Part shown: in pieces, positions 1-5,605 of the stretch | How positions within the stretch are numbered: position 1 is the first letter of the stretch | Layout of the letters: each line of letters opens with the position of its first letter | NCBI GenBank assembly: GCA_020629095.1 | Contig: JAHDDZ010000044.1 | Location: forward strand, 1-5,605 | From: Candidatus Altimarinota bacterium | GTDB lineage: Bacteria; Patescibacteriota; Gracilibacteria; UBA4473 | DNA: 5,605 nucleotides | Reading direction: 5' to 3' | The notes under the pieces: model-generated | Database searches by the model: none | What the model was told of the DNA's origin: nothing | Seen by the model: only the letters and a program-made list of their open reading frames with translations | Made by a program: the position numbers and the translations under genes

Positions 1-2
1 CA

Positions 3-557
3 CTTGGGCAAGTGCGACTTTGGCTAGGGGACTGGTCTGGGTTGCGAAACGAAAATGAGTTTGCGTACGCCTGGGTCTATGATTTTCCTATGTTTGAAAA
101 GAAAGAAGATGGCACGCTGCAGGCAGCGCATCATCCGTTTACGCGACCGCATGACGAGCATATTGACATGCTGGAAACCGACCCATTGGCAGTGCGGGCA
201 TATGCATATGACGTGGTTATGAACGGGATTGAGCTGGGGGGCGGTTCAGTGCGAATCCATGACCCGAAAACGCAAAAGCATATGTTTGAGATTTTGGGCA
301 TGGGGGAGGAAGAAATAGAGATGAAGTTTGGGCATTTAATCAAGGCATTTCAATATGGCTGCCCACCGCACGCCGGGTGTGCTATGGGGCTTGACCGCTG
401 TGTGATGCTATTTGCAGATGAGCCAAATATTCGAGAAGTAATTGCATTTCCAAAAAATCAAAGCGCCCAAGACCTGATGCTAGGCAGCCCATCACCTATG
501 CCAGAGAAAGAGCTGGCAGAGCAAAATATACAGGTTTTACCAGACCCACTTGCATAA
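3..557 (+). CDS. aspS: Aspartyl-tRNA synthetase, C-terminal part (5' end outside window)
   Basis: This cytoplasmic class II aminoacyl-tRNA synthetase charges tRNA(Asp), or tRNA(Asp) and tRNA(Asn) in non-discriminating forms, with aspartate. The frame is open from base 3 and ends at TAA 555-557, leaving about 184 residues of a protein normally near 590. The visible part is the end of the catalytic domain. It contains the stretch WVYDFPMFE, then HHPFT (bases 129-143), ELGGGSVRIH (231-260), and class II motif 3 as GLDR (387-398), whose Arg contacts ATP. Next comes the conserved REVIAFPKNQSAQDLM segment and the tail SPSPM. These are standard bacterial AspRS signatures. An internal GTG at base 12 is not a true start, because family-like sequence (LGQVRLWLG) runs through it. 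The N-terminal anticodon-binding domain is outside the window, so the discriminating or non-discriminating type cannot be judged. Confidence 0.95.
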   Translation, partial: LGQVRLWLGDWSGLRNENEFAYAWVYDFPMFEKKEDGTLQAAHHPFTRPHDEHIDMLETDPLAVRAYAYDVVMNGIELGGGSVRIHDPKTQKHMFEILGMGEEEIEMKFGHLIKAFQYGCPPHAGCAMGLDRCVMLFADEPNIREVIAFPKNQSAQDLMLGSPSPMPEKELAEQNIQVLPDPLA

Positions 558-577
558 TTTTGCACAATCACTATAAA
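550..577 (+). promoter_or_regulatory. Weak candidate promoter for the FecR-domain gene
   Basis: TATAAA (572-577) matches the -10 consensus at five of six positions. TTGCAT (550-555) lies 16 bases upstream and matches the -35 only in its TTG. Transcription would start near base 584, only about four bases before the ATG at 588, giving a nearly leaderless mRNA. The -35 match is poor and the gap after aspS is only 30 bases, so read-through from aspS is an equally good explanation. Confidence 0.35.
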
Positions 578-587
578 TAAGAACGTC

Positions 588-2282
588 ATGCGAACTCCAC
601 GAAGACGGCGATACGGCACATCTCTGCGAAAGCGGCGATCAATAAACATCATTCCACACCTGACTTTGCTCTTGGTGGCGGCATTGGTTGCATGGCTTGG
701 TTGGCGCCTGTTTCAGGTGGTAGCTGGGGCAACTTCTGTCAGTAGCATTACTGCAGAGGCGAGCGTGAACAGCGGCGTAGCTGAGGTGAAGCTGGCCGGC
801 ACAGAGGGCGACACATGGGGACGCGTATATGATGGAAACTTCATCCGTACTGGTGACACAGTGCGAACCAAATCTGGCGGACAGGTGTCGCTTGATATTG
901 GAGGGAATACTGTGCTGAAGCTCAACGGTGATGCAGAGCTTGTTTTTACTGAGCTGCATGAGGAAAAAGATGGACAAAAAAGTGTTATGCTTGACCTGAA
1001 AAAAGGGCAAATGTGGGCGTATGTGTCAGAAGATTTGCAAGGCGAGGGCACGCCAAATTTTCAGGTGCATTTACCACTCAGTAAGGTCTCTGGCGCGGGG
1101 AGCATAATAGATATTACGACTTCAGCAGAGTCTGACGTGGTGCGCGTTTTGACGGGAGCAGTCGATGTTGACATTGAAAAAGTGAGCGGAGAGACACGAA
1201 ATATTTCGGTTGGGGTCAGCCAAAAAGCGATGATTACGAAGGCTGATTTTGCCGCTATACAAAATGGAAAAAATGTCTTGGAGGGAGTCGAAAGTACATT
1301 TGAGGAGTCTGAGTGGAATCTTCAAAATTTGCAAGAATTTGACCCACAGCGAGTTGAAGAAATTCGCCGAACCATTGAGCTGCGGTCGCCTGCACTTGTC
1401 ACGCAAAAGAGGGACCCTGAAACGGTGTCAGATGAAGATAAGTCTGAGCTAGAGTCGCCACAAATTTTAAGCCCGAAAAGTGGTGAGACGGTCGCTGCAC
1501 TTGAGGATAATAGAGTTGTGGTAACCGGAAAAGCATTCCCTGGAACAAAACAAATTAAGGTGCGGACTGATCTTTCGAGTGATTTTTATACGTTGACAAA
1601 ATATGAGTCTGGAGATGCAGAATGGGTGTATGTTATTGCTACAGAATATGGCACACTGAAGTATGGTCAAAATACAATCCGAGCCTATGCGGTCGATGAA
1701 AAAGGGAAACAAACGGAAATTGCAACCAGTGCTTTTACATATGAAGGAGCAAAAGATGGCCTGCTAACGCCCGACGCAGCACCGGCTGTTGGTGACACAG
1801 ATGCCCTTGACGCGCCAGTTCTGAAGGCGCCAGTCATTATGACCCCGCCAAGCAGTCCATTTCGAACGGCAAATGAGTCAGTTGCAATCCGTGGGACGGT
1901 GGATGTGGGAACAAATGCCCTTGAGATAAATGGGGTTCGGTTAAAGTCATTTACGGTTGGGCAAAAGGCATTTGAGTACACTGCGACGGTCCGATCTGGA
2001 ACGCTAAAGCAGGGGGAGAACACCTACCAAATAGCCGCATATGGCCCAGGGAATGAAATAGCCAGCACGAAGCTGGTAGTAGTTTATACGCCACTTGAAA
2101 CAGATCCAGTTGTGCCAACTGATCCAGAGCCGATTCCTTCGGTGACAGACAAAACAGAAACCAATACAACGACAACAACTCCGCCACCTACGGAGCCTGC
2201 AACTGAACCAGATTCAACTACAAGGACTGATCCGTTTGATGCCCTTGAGGCACAATATCAAGATGCTTCTGCGACAGAGTGA
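588..2282 (+). CDS. Membrane-anchored FecR-domain protein with two Ig-like domains
   Basis: This 564-residue protein is of unknown specific function. It starts with a strongly basic cytoplasmic tail (RRRR at 5-8, more Arg/Lys to residue 17). One hydrophobic segment follows at about 21-48, with no obvious cleavage site, so it is probably anchored with its bulk outside. Residues about 65-215 resemble a FecR domain: the GDTVRTKSGGQ motif at 89-99, then LDIGGNTVLKLNGDAEL, LKKGQMWAYV and VRVLTGAVDVD. Two beta-rich Ig-like repeats follow at about 291-386 (PQILSPKSGETV...) and 414-500 (APVIMTPPSSPF...), each with a T-x-K-x-G-x-N-T near its end. The tail (502-550) is a Pro/Thr/Glu-rich low-complexity linker typical of exposed proteins. 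No other Met occurs before residue 134, so ATG 588 is the only sensible start. It has no Shine-Dalgarno. No sigma factor or TonB receptor is adjacent, so classical FecR anti-sigma signalling is unlikely. A scaffold or cell-wall-binding role is inference. Confidence 0.85.
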   Translation: MRTPRRRRYGTSLRKRRSINIIPHLTLLLVAALVAWLGWRLFQVVAGATSVSSITAEASVNSGVAEVKLAGTEGDTWGRVYDGNFIRTGDTVRTKSGGQVSLDIGGNTVLKLNGDAELVFTELHEEKDGQKSVMLDLKKGQMWAYVSEDLQGEGTPNFQVHLPLSKVSGAGSIIDITTSAESDVVRVLTGAVDVDIEKVSGETRNISVGVSQKAMITKADFAAIQNGKNVLEGVESTFEESEWNLQNLQEFDPQRVEEIRRTIELRSPALVTQKRDPETVSDEDKSELESPQILSPKSGETVAALEDNRVVVTGKAFPGTKQIKVRTDLSSDFYTLTKYESGDAEWVYVIATEYGTLKYGQNTIRAYAVDEKGKQTEIATSAFTYEGAKDGLLTPDAAPAVGDTDALDAPVLKAPVIMTPPSSPFRTANESVAIRGTVDVGTNALEINGVRLKSFTVGQKAFEYTATVRSGTLKQGENTYQIAAYGPGNEIASTKLVVVYTPLETDPVVPTDPEPIPSVTDKTETNTTTTTPPPTEPATEPDSTTRTDPFDALEAQYQDASATE

Positions 2283-3325
2283 TGCATTTTTCAGTTGAAA
2301 AAATCAAGGCCACAAAGGAGGCAGATGCATGGGTAATGCAGCACAAAAAGGGGTCAATTCATCAAACATCTGCGTGGTTTTTGTTCCAAGAAACCATTCC
2401 TGGGAGAAGTGATGCAGTGGGGTATTTGTGTCGAAATGAGGGAGGCGAAATAATGTCTGTGTGCTGGGGGATGCGCATGGACACTGGGCATGGGGCTTTT
2501 TGGTTTTATACCCCACGTGGGCCTGTCTTTTCCAGTGCTGCCGCAGGAAAGTTCTTGGTTAATCATATAAAAATAGAACTCAAACAGCACAAAAAAGCAA
2601 TCCACTGGCGGCTTGACCCGCCTGCCACAGCAGCAGAACTGGCGGATATGGGGCTTGGAAGCCTGCTGAAAGAGGTAAAAAGTTACCATCCGACCGACTC
2701 GCTCATCATTGATATCTCACAAACGGAGGAGGAAATCCTATCGCAAATGAAGCGAAAAGGGCGTTATAATATAAAAGTGGCCGCCAAAAAAGGCATTTCG
2801 GTTGTGCGAACTGGTGGGGCAAAAGTGACTGATTTACAGGTTTCGGAGTATATAAAACTGCAAGATGAGACGACCGATCGTGATAGGTTTCGGGCGCACG
2901 ATGCTGATTATTATACATCGCTTTTTGCTTCACTTGGAAAAAATGCCCAGCTGTTTGAGGCGTTTTCGTCTGACGGAAAAGTGATTGCTGCGGCGATTTT
3001 AACGATCAGCGGAAATGAGGCCATTTATTACTTTGGAGTCAGCACGAGCAACTCGGCTGACCGGCCGTTGATGGCTCCATATGCCCTGCAATGGGCAATG
3101 ATGCAGTATGCAAAATCGGTCGGATGTAAAAAATACGATCTGACGGGAATTGCGCCTGAGGGGCAAGAAAATCATGCATATGCGCGAATGACCCAGTTTA
3201 AAACGCGCTTTGGGGGGCAACGACTTTCCTACTCTGCAGGAAGGGAAATACCAATTCGGCCAGTGCTCTATTGGCTTTATCGGCTCAGCCATTGGTTGCG
3301 AAATGTTGTTCGGTCTGTGATATAG
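2282..3325 (+). CDS. FemAB/FemX-family aminoacyl-tRNA-dependent peptidyltransferase
   Basis: Known members of this family transfer an amino acid from aminoacyl-tRNA to the stem peptide of lipid II, building peptidoglycan interpeptide bridges at the inner face of the membrane. The protein has 347 residues, the usual size for a compact FemX-like form. Family signatures in order are: FYTPRGPVF near 75-83; HPTDSLIIDISQTEEEIL (about 136-153); the basic MKRKGRYNIKVAAKKGI (156-172); a GNAT-like second half with AAAILTISGNEAIYYFGVS; then LMAPYALQWAMMQYAKSVG and KKYDLTGI (about 263-290); and MTQFKTRFGG (303-312). I chose ATG 2282 over the GTG at 2279 because ATG forms a TGATG overlap with the upstream stop. 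That suggests translational coupling, and no Shine-Dalgarno is visible. The last residues are basic and hydrophobic, consistent with membrane proximity. The family is clear, but the amino acid transferred and the acceptor are not. Distant FemAB-like GNAT proteins also modify other glycans. Confidence 0.9.
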   Translation: MHFSVEKIKATKEADAWVMQHKKGSIHQTSAWFLFQETIPGRSDAVGYLCRNEGGEIMSVCWGMRMDTGHGAFWFYTPRGPVFSSAAAGKFLVNHIKIELKQHKKAIHWRLDPPATAAELADMGLGSLLKEVKSYHPTDSLIIDISQTEEEILSQMKRKGRYNIKVAAKKGISVVRTGGAKVTDLQVSEYIKLQDETTDRDRFRAHDADYYTSLFASLGKNAQLFEAFSSDGKVIAAAILTISGNEAIYYFGVSTSNSADRPLMAPYALQWAMMQYAKSVGCKKYDLTGIAPEGQENHAYARMTQFKTRFGGQRLSYSAGREIPIRPVLYWLYRLSHWLRNVVRSVI

Positions 3326-3678
3326 TTTGCGTCTCCGGGCATATAGGGCGTAGATGCCAAAGCTAGTAAAACGCAATCTTCGCTGAAATCTTGGAACTGA
3401 TGCCAGCAATAGGTCGGGATGTAAATCCCCTTGTTTGGGCTATCGAGCTGCACTGTGGCAACTCCGCGGGTATCTTCAACCTCTGCTGTGCAGCTGCCGG
3501 ACAGGCACACAAACAGCTCGTGCTCTACGTGATGTGCGTGCTGGCCGCGCATCTCATTTGGTTTTCCGTGCAGCCAATAGGCCCGAACCGGAACAAATGG
3601 CAGATTTTCAAACTCGCATGGAGCCAGCCAACCGCGGCTGTCAGCGTGTTTTGGTAGTGTGATTATCCCCCAATTCAT
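3277..3678 (-). CDS. Cupin sugar-nucleotide 3,4-ketoisomerase, FdtA/QdtA/WxcM type
   Basis: This 133-residue protein is a single-domain cupin. Characterised relatives (FdtA, QdtA) convert dTDP-4-keto-6-deoxyglucose to a 3-keto isomer, a step toward dTDP-linked acetamido-deoxysugars used in surface glycans. Visible family features are DSRGWLAPCEF (13-23), PFVPVRAYWL (27-36), the catalytic-type RGQHAHH (44-50) with the paired histidines of the HxH motif, then ELFVCLSGSCTAEVED (54-69), and GIYIPTYCWHQFQDFSEDCVLLALAS (84-109, split here into GIYIP, WHQF and SEDCVLLALAS). The protein closes with NYITDRTTF. Full family length is present. The start ATG (minus strand, 3678-3676) has no Shine-Dalgarno and abuts a small palindrome. 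The 3' end overlaps the FemAB gene tail-to-tail by 49 bases. No aminotransferase, acetyltransferase or RmlA/RmlB gene is in the window, so the pathway and exact product stereochemistry are unknown. Confidence 0.86.
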   Translation of the reverse strand: MNWGIITLPKHADSRGWLAPCEFENLPFVPVRAYWLHGKPNEMRGQHAHHVEHELFVCLSGSCTAEVEDTRGVATVQLDSPNKGIYIPTYCWHQFQDFSEDCVLLALASTPYMPGDANYITDRTTFRNQWLSR

Positions 3679-3690
3679 AGGCTGAGCCTA
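3678..3690. repeat. Short palindrome at the ketoisomerase start codon
   Basis: TAGGCT-G-AGCCTA is a perfect 6+1+6 inverted repeat. Its left end is the complement of the A in the minus-strand ATG. It could be a small operator, or in RNA a five-pair hairpin with a three-base loop just before the start codon. It may also be chance. No function is established. Confidence 0.4.
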
Positions 3691-3713
3691 TTGATATCTG
3701 TTTCAAATTGCAA

Positions 3714-3738
3714 CAAAAAAGCCCCATTTCGGGGCTCT
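3714..3738 (-). terminator. Intrinsic terminator after the pilin-like genes
   Basis: Read on the minus strand, a six-pair AGCCCC/GGGGCT stem (plus-strand arms 3720-3725 and 3731-3736) with a five-base loop is followed directly by a run of six T (plus-strand A run 3715-3720, sharing one base with the stem). It lies about 23 bases beyond the stop codon of the pilin-like gene that ends at 3761, so it should end that transcript before the ketoisomerase gene. On the plus strand the downstream sequence is only CTCTTT, so plus-strand termination would be weak. Confidence 0.8.
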
Positions 3739-3743
3739 CTTTG

Positions 3744-3755
3744 ATAATCGATTAT
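3744..3755. repeat. 12-base AT-rich palindrome
   Basis: ATAATC/GATTAT is a perfect palindrome in the short gap between the pilin-like stop codon and the terminator hairpin. It has no spacer, so it cannot form a good RNA hairpin, and a protein-binding site is only a guess. It may be chance in AT-rich sequence. Confidence 0.25.
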
Positions 3756-3760
3756 TCGAT

Positions 3761-4138
3761 TTATTGCGGCGGTTGACCCTCAAAGATTCGGATAACCGTG
3801 TTAACGATTGCGTAACTAAGCAAGATAATAACAATCCCGATAATTGCGTAAAGGATAACCGTTCGCCCTTTTGACGCTGCTGCGTCGTCTCCGCCTGATG
3901 TCAGGTAGAGGAACCCACCATAGATTACCATGATGATGGCGATAAGCCCCAAGAAACCAAGAAGCCAGTTGATCCCTGTTACGATGATCTGCTTCAGGCT
4001 GCTTTGGCCGTTTGTTGCCGTGCCAAGGTTGGCTGGAACATCAGTGCTTGGGTCAAGCAGTTGCGCTGCTGCCTCTGGGGCAGTCGCTACAACTCCTGCA
4101 AGAAGAAGTCCGGTCAATGCTGTTGAAAGATATTTCAT
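3761..4138 (-). CDS. Pilin-like protein, T4SS-pilin (Mbov_0395/VirB2-like) type, with signal peptide
   Basis: This 125-residue small membrane protein has the architecture of VirB2/TrbC-type pilins. A signal peptide is likely at residues 1-25 (MKYLSTALTGLLLAGVVATA, cleavage after the Ala-rich PEAAA). A short polar stretch follows, and then two transmembrane helices at about 54-79 and 92-117. The loop between them contains the characteristic YGGFLYLTSGGDD (73-85) and the basic SKGRTVILYAIIG (89-101). Such proteins are abundant in Patescibacteria, often in several copies, and are annotated as conjugal-transfer pilin-like proteins. Their actual role there is largely untested. The ATG is supported by the signal peptide and by a good promoter 26 bases upstream. 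The roughly 20-base leader is pyrimidine-rich and has no Shine-Dalgarno. It is a paralogue of the next gene upstream on the same strand (ending at 4214). No VirB4, VirB6 or coupling-protein gene is in the window. Confidence 0.87.
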   Translation of the reverse strand: MKYLSTALTGLLLAGVVATAPEAAAQLLDPSTDVPANLGTATNGQSSLKQIIVTGINWLLGFLGLIAIIMVIYGGFLYLTSGGDDAAASKGRTVILYAIIGIVIILLSYAIVNTVIRIFEGQPPQ

Positions 4139-4163
4139 GAATAGAAGAAATGATTACGAAGTT

Positions 4164-4192
4164 ATTATAGCAGAGATGAATTGAAAAAACAA
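4164..4192 (-). promoter_or_regulatory. Promoter for the signal-peptide-bearing pilin-like gene
   Basis: On the minus strand, TTGTTT (plus 4187-4192) and a perfect TATAAT (plus 4164-4169) are separated by 17 bases. TGC directly before the -10 gives an extended -10 element. Transcription would begin near plus 4157, leaving a leader of about 19 bases before the ATG at 4138. It sits in the 75-base gap between the two pilin-like genes, so the downstream copy can be expressed on its own. Confidence 0.7.
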
Positions 4193-4213
4193 GCATCTGC
4201 AGCGAAAAAGGTG

Positions 4214-4540
4214 TTAAGCGGCAGCATCGCCAGAAAATGCACCAAGGATAGCGCTGACAATTGTGTAACTCATAAGGATAATAATAATACCAATTATAGT
4301 ATAGAGAATGACCTTGCGAGCGGTTTGAGCTTGGGCGTCGTCTCCGCCAGATGTGAGGTAGAGAAACCCAGCATATATTATAGCGATGATGCCAATCAGG
4401 CCCACAAAGCCAAGCGCCCAATCTATTCCCGCTACGATTACGGTCTTCAGGCTGCCCTCGCAACCAGTCGCCCCAGCAATATTATCAAGACAGTCGTTTG
4501 TAGAAATGAACTGATCGGCTTGCGCAAATACTTTTTTCAT
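4214..4540 (-). CDS. Pilin-like protein, T4SS-pilin type, paralogue without a signal peptide
   Basis: From the ATG at 4540 this is a 108-residue paralogue of the neighbouring pilin-like protein. The two share the pattern SLK-x-x-IV-x-GI-x-W-x-LGF (here 30-44), a first membrane helix at about 36-62, the loop with GFLYLTSGGDD (58-68), a basic turn and a second helix at about 77-99. The coding DNA is also alike: plus 4335-4372 and 3882-3919 differ at only about four positions. The N terminus is different. MKKVFAQADQ lines up with the end of the paralogue's signal peptide, so no usual signal peptide is present. Two cysteines (C17, C27) are found that the paralogue lacks. A TTG start at 4594 would add 18 residues with a hydrophobic patch, but it would put the promoter -10 inside the coding region, so I prefer ATG 4540. 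The function is inferred from family only. Confidence 0.83.
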   Translation of the reverse strand: MKKVFAQADQFISTNDCLDNIAGATGCEGSLKTVIVAGIDWALGFVGLIGIIAIIYAGFLYLTSGGDDAQAQTARKVILYTIIGIIIILMSYTIVSAILGAFSGDAAA

Positions 4541-4546
4541 CTGGTT

Positions 4547-4576
4547 ATTATACACGTAAAGCGGGCAAAACAGCAA
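4547..4576 (-). promoter_or_regulatory. Promoter for the signal-less pilin-like gene; predicts a leaderless mRNA
   Basis: A perfect minus-strand TATAAT (plus 4547-4552) lies six bases before the ATG at 4540. A weak -35, TTGCTG (plus 4571-4576), sits 18 bases further upstream. A start about seven bases past the -10 falls on or next to the A of the ATG, so the mRNA would have essentially no leader. This site also favours ATG 4540 as the start codon. The -10 match is strong and the -35 matches only in TTG. Confidence 0.6.
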
Positions 4577-4600
4577 GTTGTAAAAAAGGGGCAAAAAGAG

Positions 4601-4629
4601 TTGACAGGTGGAGCGGGTCTGAATAGAGT
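4601..4629 (+). promoter_or_regulatory. Candidate promoter for the 23S rRNA transcription unit
   Basis: TTGACA (4601-4606) is a perfect -35 hexamer. After a 17-base spacer comes TAGAGT (4624-4629), which matches the -10 at four of six positions. Transcription would start near 4636, giving a leader of about 170 bases before the 23S rRNA. It is the only plus-strand site in the gap with a good -35 at correct spacing. It is divergent from the pilin-like promoter at 4547-4576. An AT-rich stretch (4732-4756, with two TATAAA) is an alternative -10 region but has no matching -35. Confidence 0.5.
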
Positions 4630-4637
4630 CGTCCAGC

Positions 4638-4662
4638 TGCCTCAGTAGTTAGCTACTTGGCA
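4638..4662 (+). other. Inverted repeat in the 23S leader, first hairpin
   Basis: TGCC and AGTAG pair with CTACT and GGCA around a TTAG loop, with a small internal loop (TC against T). This gives nine pairs, starting almost at the predicted transcription start. It could be a leader hairpin of the pre-23S RNA. The stretch does not fold as a tRNA, as there is no recognisable T-arm or acceptor stem. Confidence 0.4.
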
Positions 4663-4711
4663 TGCAGGTTTGGTTGCGGAGAGATCTTTTACTTGTCGGC
4701 AATCCTAATAG

Positions 4712-4733
4712 TATGCGCACTGCTTTGCGCATA
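4712..4733. other. Eight-pair inverted repeat in the 23S leader region
   Basis: TATGCGCA and TGCGCATA form a perfect eight-pair stem around a six-base loop. Neither strand has a T run after it, so it is not a typical intrinsic terminator. An AT-rich 7+1+7 inverted repeat (4734-4748) follows at once. The stem may be a processing or structural element of the pre-rRNA. Confidence 0.45.
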
Positions 4734-4758
4734 TTATAAAATTTATAAATTATGTTAT

Positions 4759-4793
4759 GCAAATGAATCTTTCATTTGCTCATCAATAGATGA
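4759..4793 (+). other. Two adjacent hairpins just before the 23S rRNA
   Basis: GCAAATGAA and TTCATTTGC (4759-4767, 4771-4779) form a perfect nine-pair stem with a three-base loop. TCATC and GATGA (4780-4784, 4789-4793) follow immediately as a five-pair stem with a four-base loop. Overlapping both, TGCTCATCAATA (4777-4788) loosely resembles the rRNA antitermination boxA (nine of twelve bases against TGCTCTTTAACA). The perfect stem at this position suggests a conserved leader structure, while the boxA reading is weak. Confidence 0.45.
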
Positions 4794-4809
4794 ATTCGTT
4801 TGAGAAAAC

Positions 4810-5605
<796 letters not shown>

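Noticed and set aside
639..2187. Several minus-strand open frames of 78-123 codons
   Set aside because: They are shadows of the long FecR-domain gene. None shows a domain, start signal or sensible composition.
2280..2282. TGA read as glycine (genetic code 25) at the end of the FecR-domain gene
   Set aside because: The TGATG overlap with a good FemAB start supports a real stop, and no in-frame TGA occurs within any of the genes.
3391..3662. Plus-strand open frames of 75-88 codons
   Set aside because: Both are antisense to the ketoisomerase gene, whose protein has unmistakable family motifs.
4541..4594. TTG start adding 18 residues to the second pilin-like protein, or a frameshifted signal peptide upstream
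   Set aside because: The extension would contain the perfect TATAAT, its hydrophobic patch comes before rather than after the basic residues, and no better signal peptide was seen in frame upstream. It remains a minor possibility.
4181..4648. 155-codon open frame on the plus strand across the pilin-like gene
   Set aside because: It is antisense to the clear pilin-like gene and its promoter, its protein is not family-like, and it has no start signal. It arises from the biased codons of the opposite strand.
4712..4733. Intrinsic terminator in front of 23S rRNA
   Set aside because: The stem is strong but no T run follows on either strand, and no transcript from the left on the plus strand needs ending there.
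4630..4808. Possible tRNA in the leader before 23S, as in common 16S-23S spacers
   Set aside because: No GGTTC-type T-arm, acceptor stem pairing or anticodon arm could be found. The stems present are simple hairpins.

Overview
The window looks like chromosomal DNA from a member of the Candidate Phyla Radiation (Patescibacteria). I cannot resolve the lineage further. The reasons are a pair of small two-helix pilin-like proteins of the T4SS-pilin (Mbov_0395-like/VirB2-like) type that is very common in these genomes, a FemAB/FemX-type enzyme, a single-pass FecR-domain/Ig-like surface protein, start codons that lack Shine-Dalgarno sequences, and a 23S rRNA gene that does not follow a 16S gene. 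TGA ends the FecR-domain gene at a TGATG start/stop overlap and is not seen inside any gene. This argues for the standard bacterial code and against the UGA=Gly code of Gracilibacteria/Absconditabacteria.

Layout, left to right. The plus strand first carries the 3' end of aspS (aspartyl-tRNA synthetase). After a 30-base gap comes a 564-residue membrane-anchored protein with a FecR domain and two Ig-like domains, and then a FemAB-family aminoacyl-tRNA-dependent peptidyltransferase that overlaps it by one base. These three genes may be one transcription unit, with a possible weak internal promoter in front of the FecR gene. The minus strand then carries a small cupin sugar-nucleotide 3,4-ketoisomerase (FdtA/QdtA/WxcM type), whose 3' end overlaps that of the FemAB gene by 49 bases. 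Upstream of it on the same strand, and separated from it by a clear intrinsic terminator, are two paralogous pilin-like genes, each with its own good -10 box.

A roughly 270-base gap follows (about 4541 to 4809). It holds a consensus-like plus-strand promoter and several inverted repeats, and appears to be the promoter and leader of the 23S rRNA. The first 800 bases or so of 23S rRNA run off the right end. No tRNA, 16S rRNA, CRISPR array, transposase or insertion sequence was seen.

How the parts may work together: the FecR/Ig protein and the FemAB enzyme are probably co-expressed and both act at the cell envelope. The sugar isomerase suggests a deoxy-amino-sugar on a surface glycan, although no partner genes are nearby. 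The pilin-like proteins may be subunits of a surface or DNA-transfer apparatus whose other components lie elsewhere. The most interesting points are the unlinked 23S rRNA unit, the near-leaderless SD-free gene starts, and the divergence of the two pilin paralogues (one has a signal peptide, the other has none but carries a cysteine pair).
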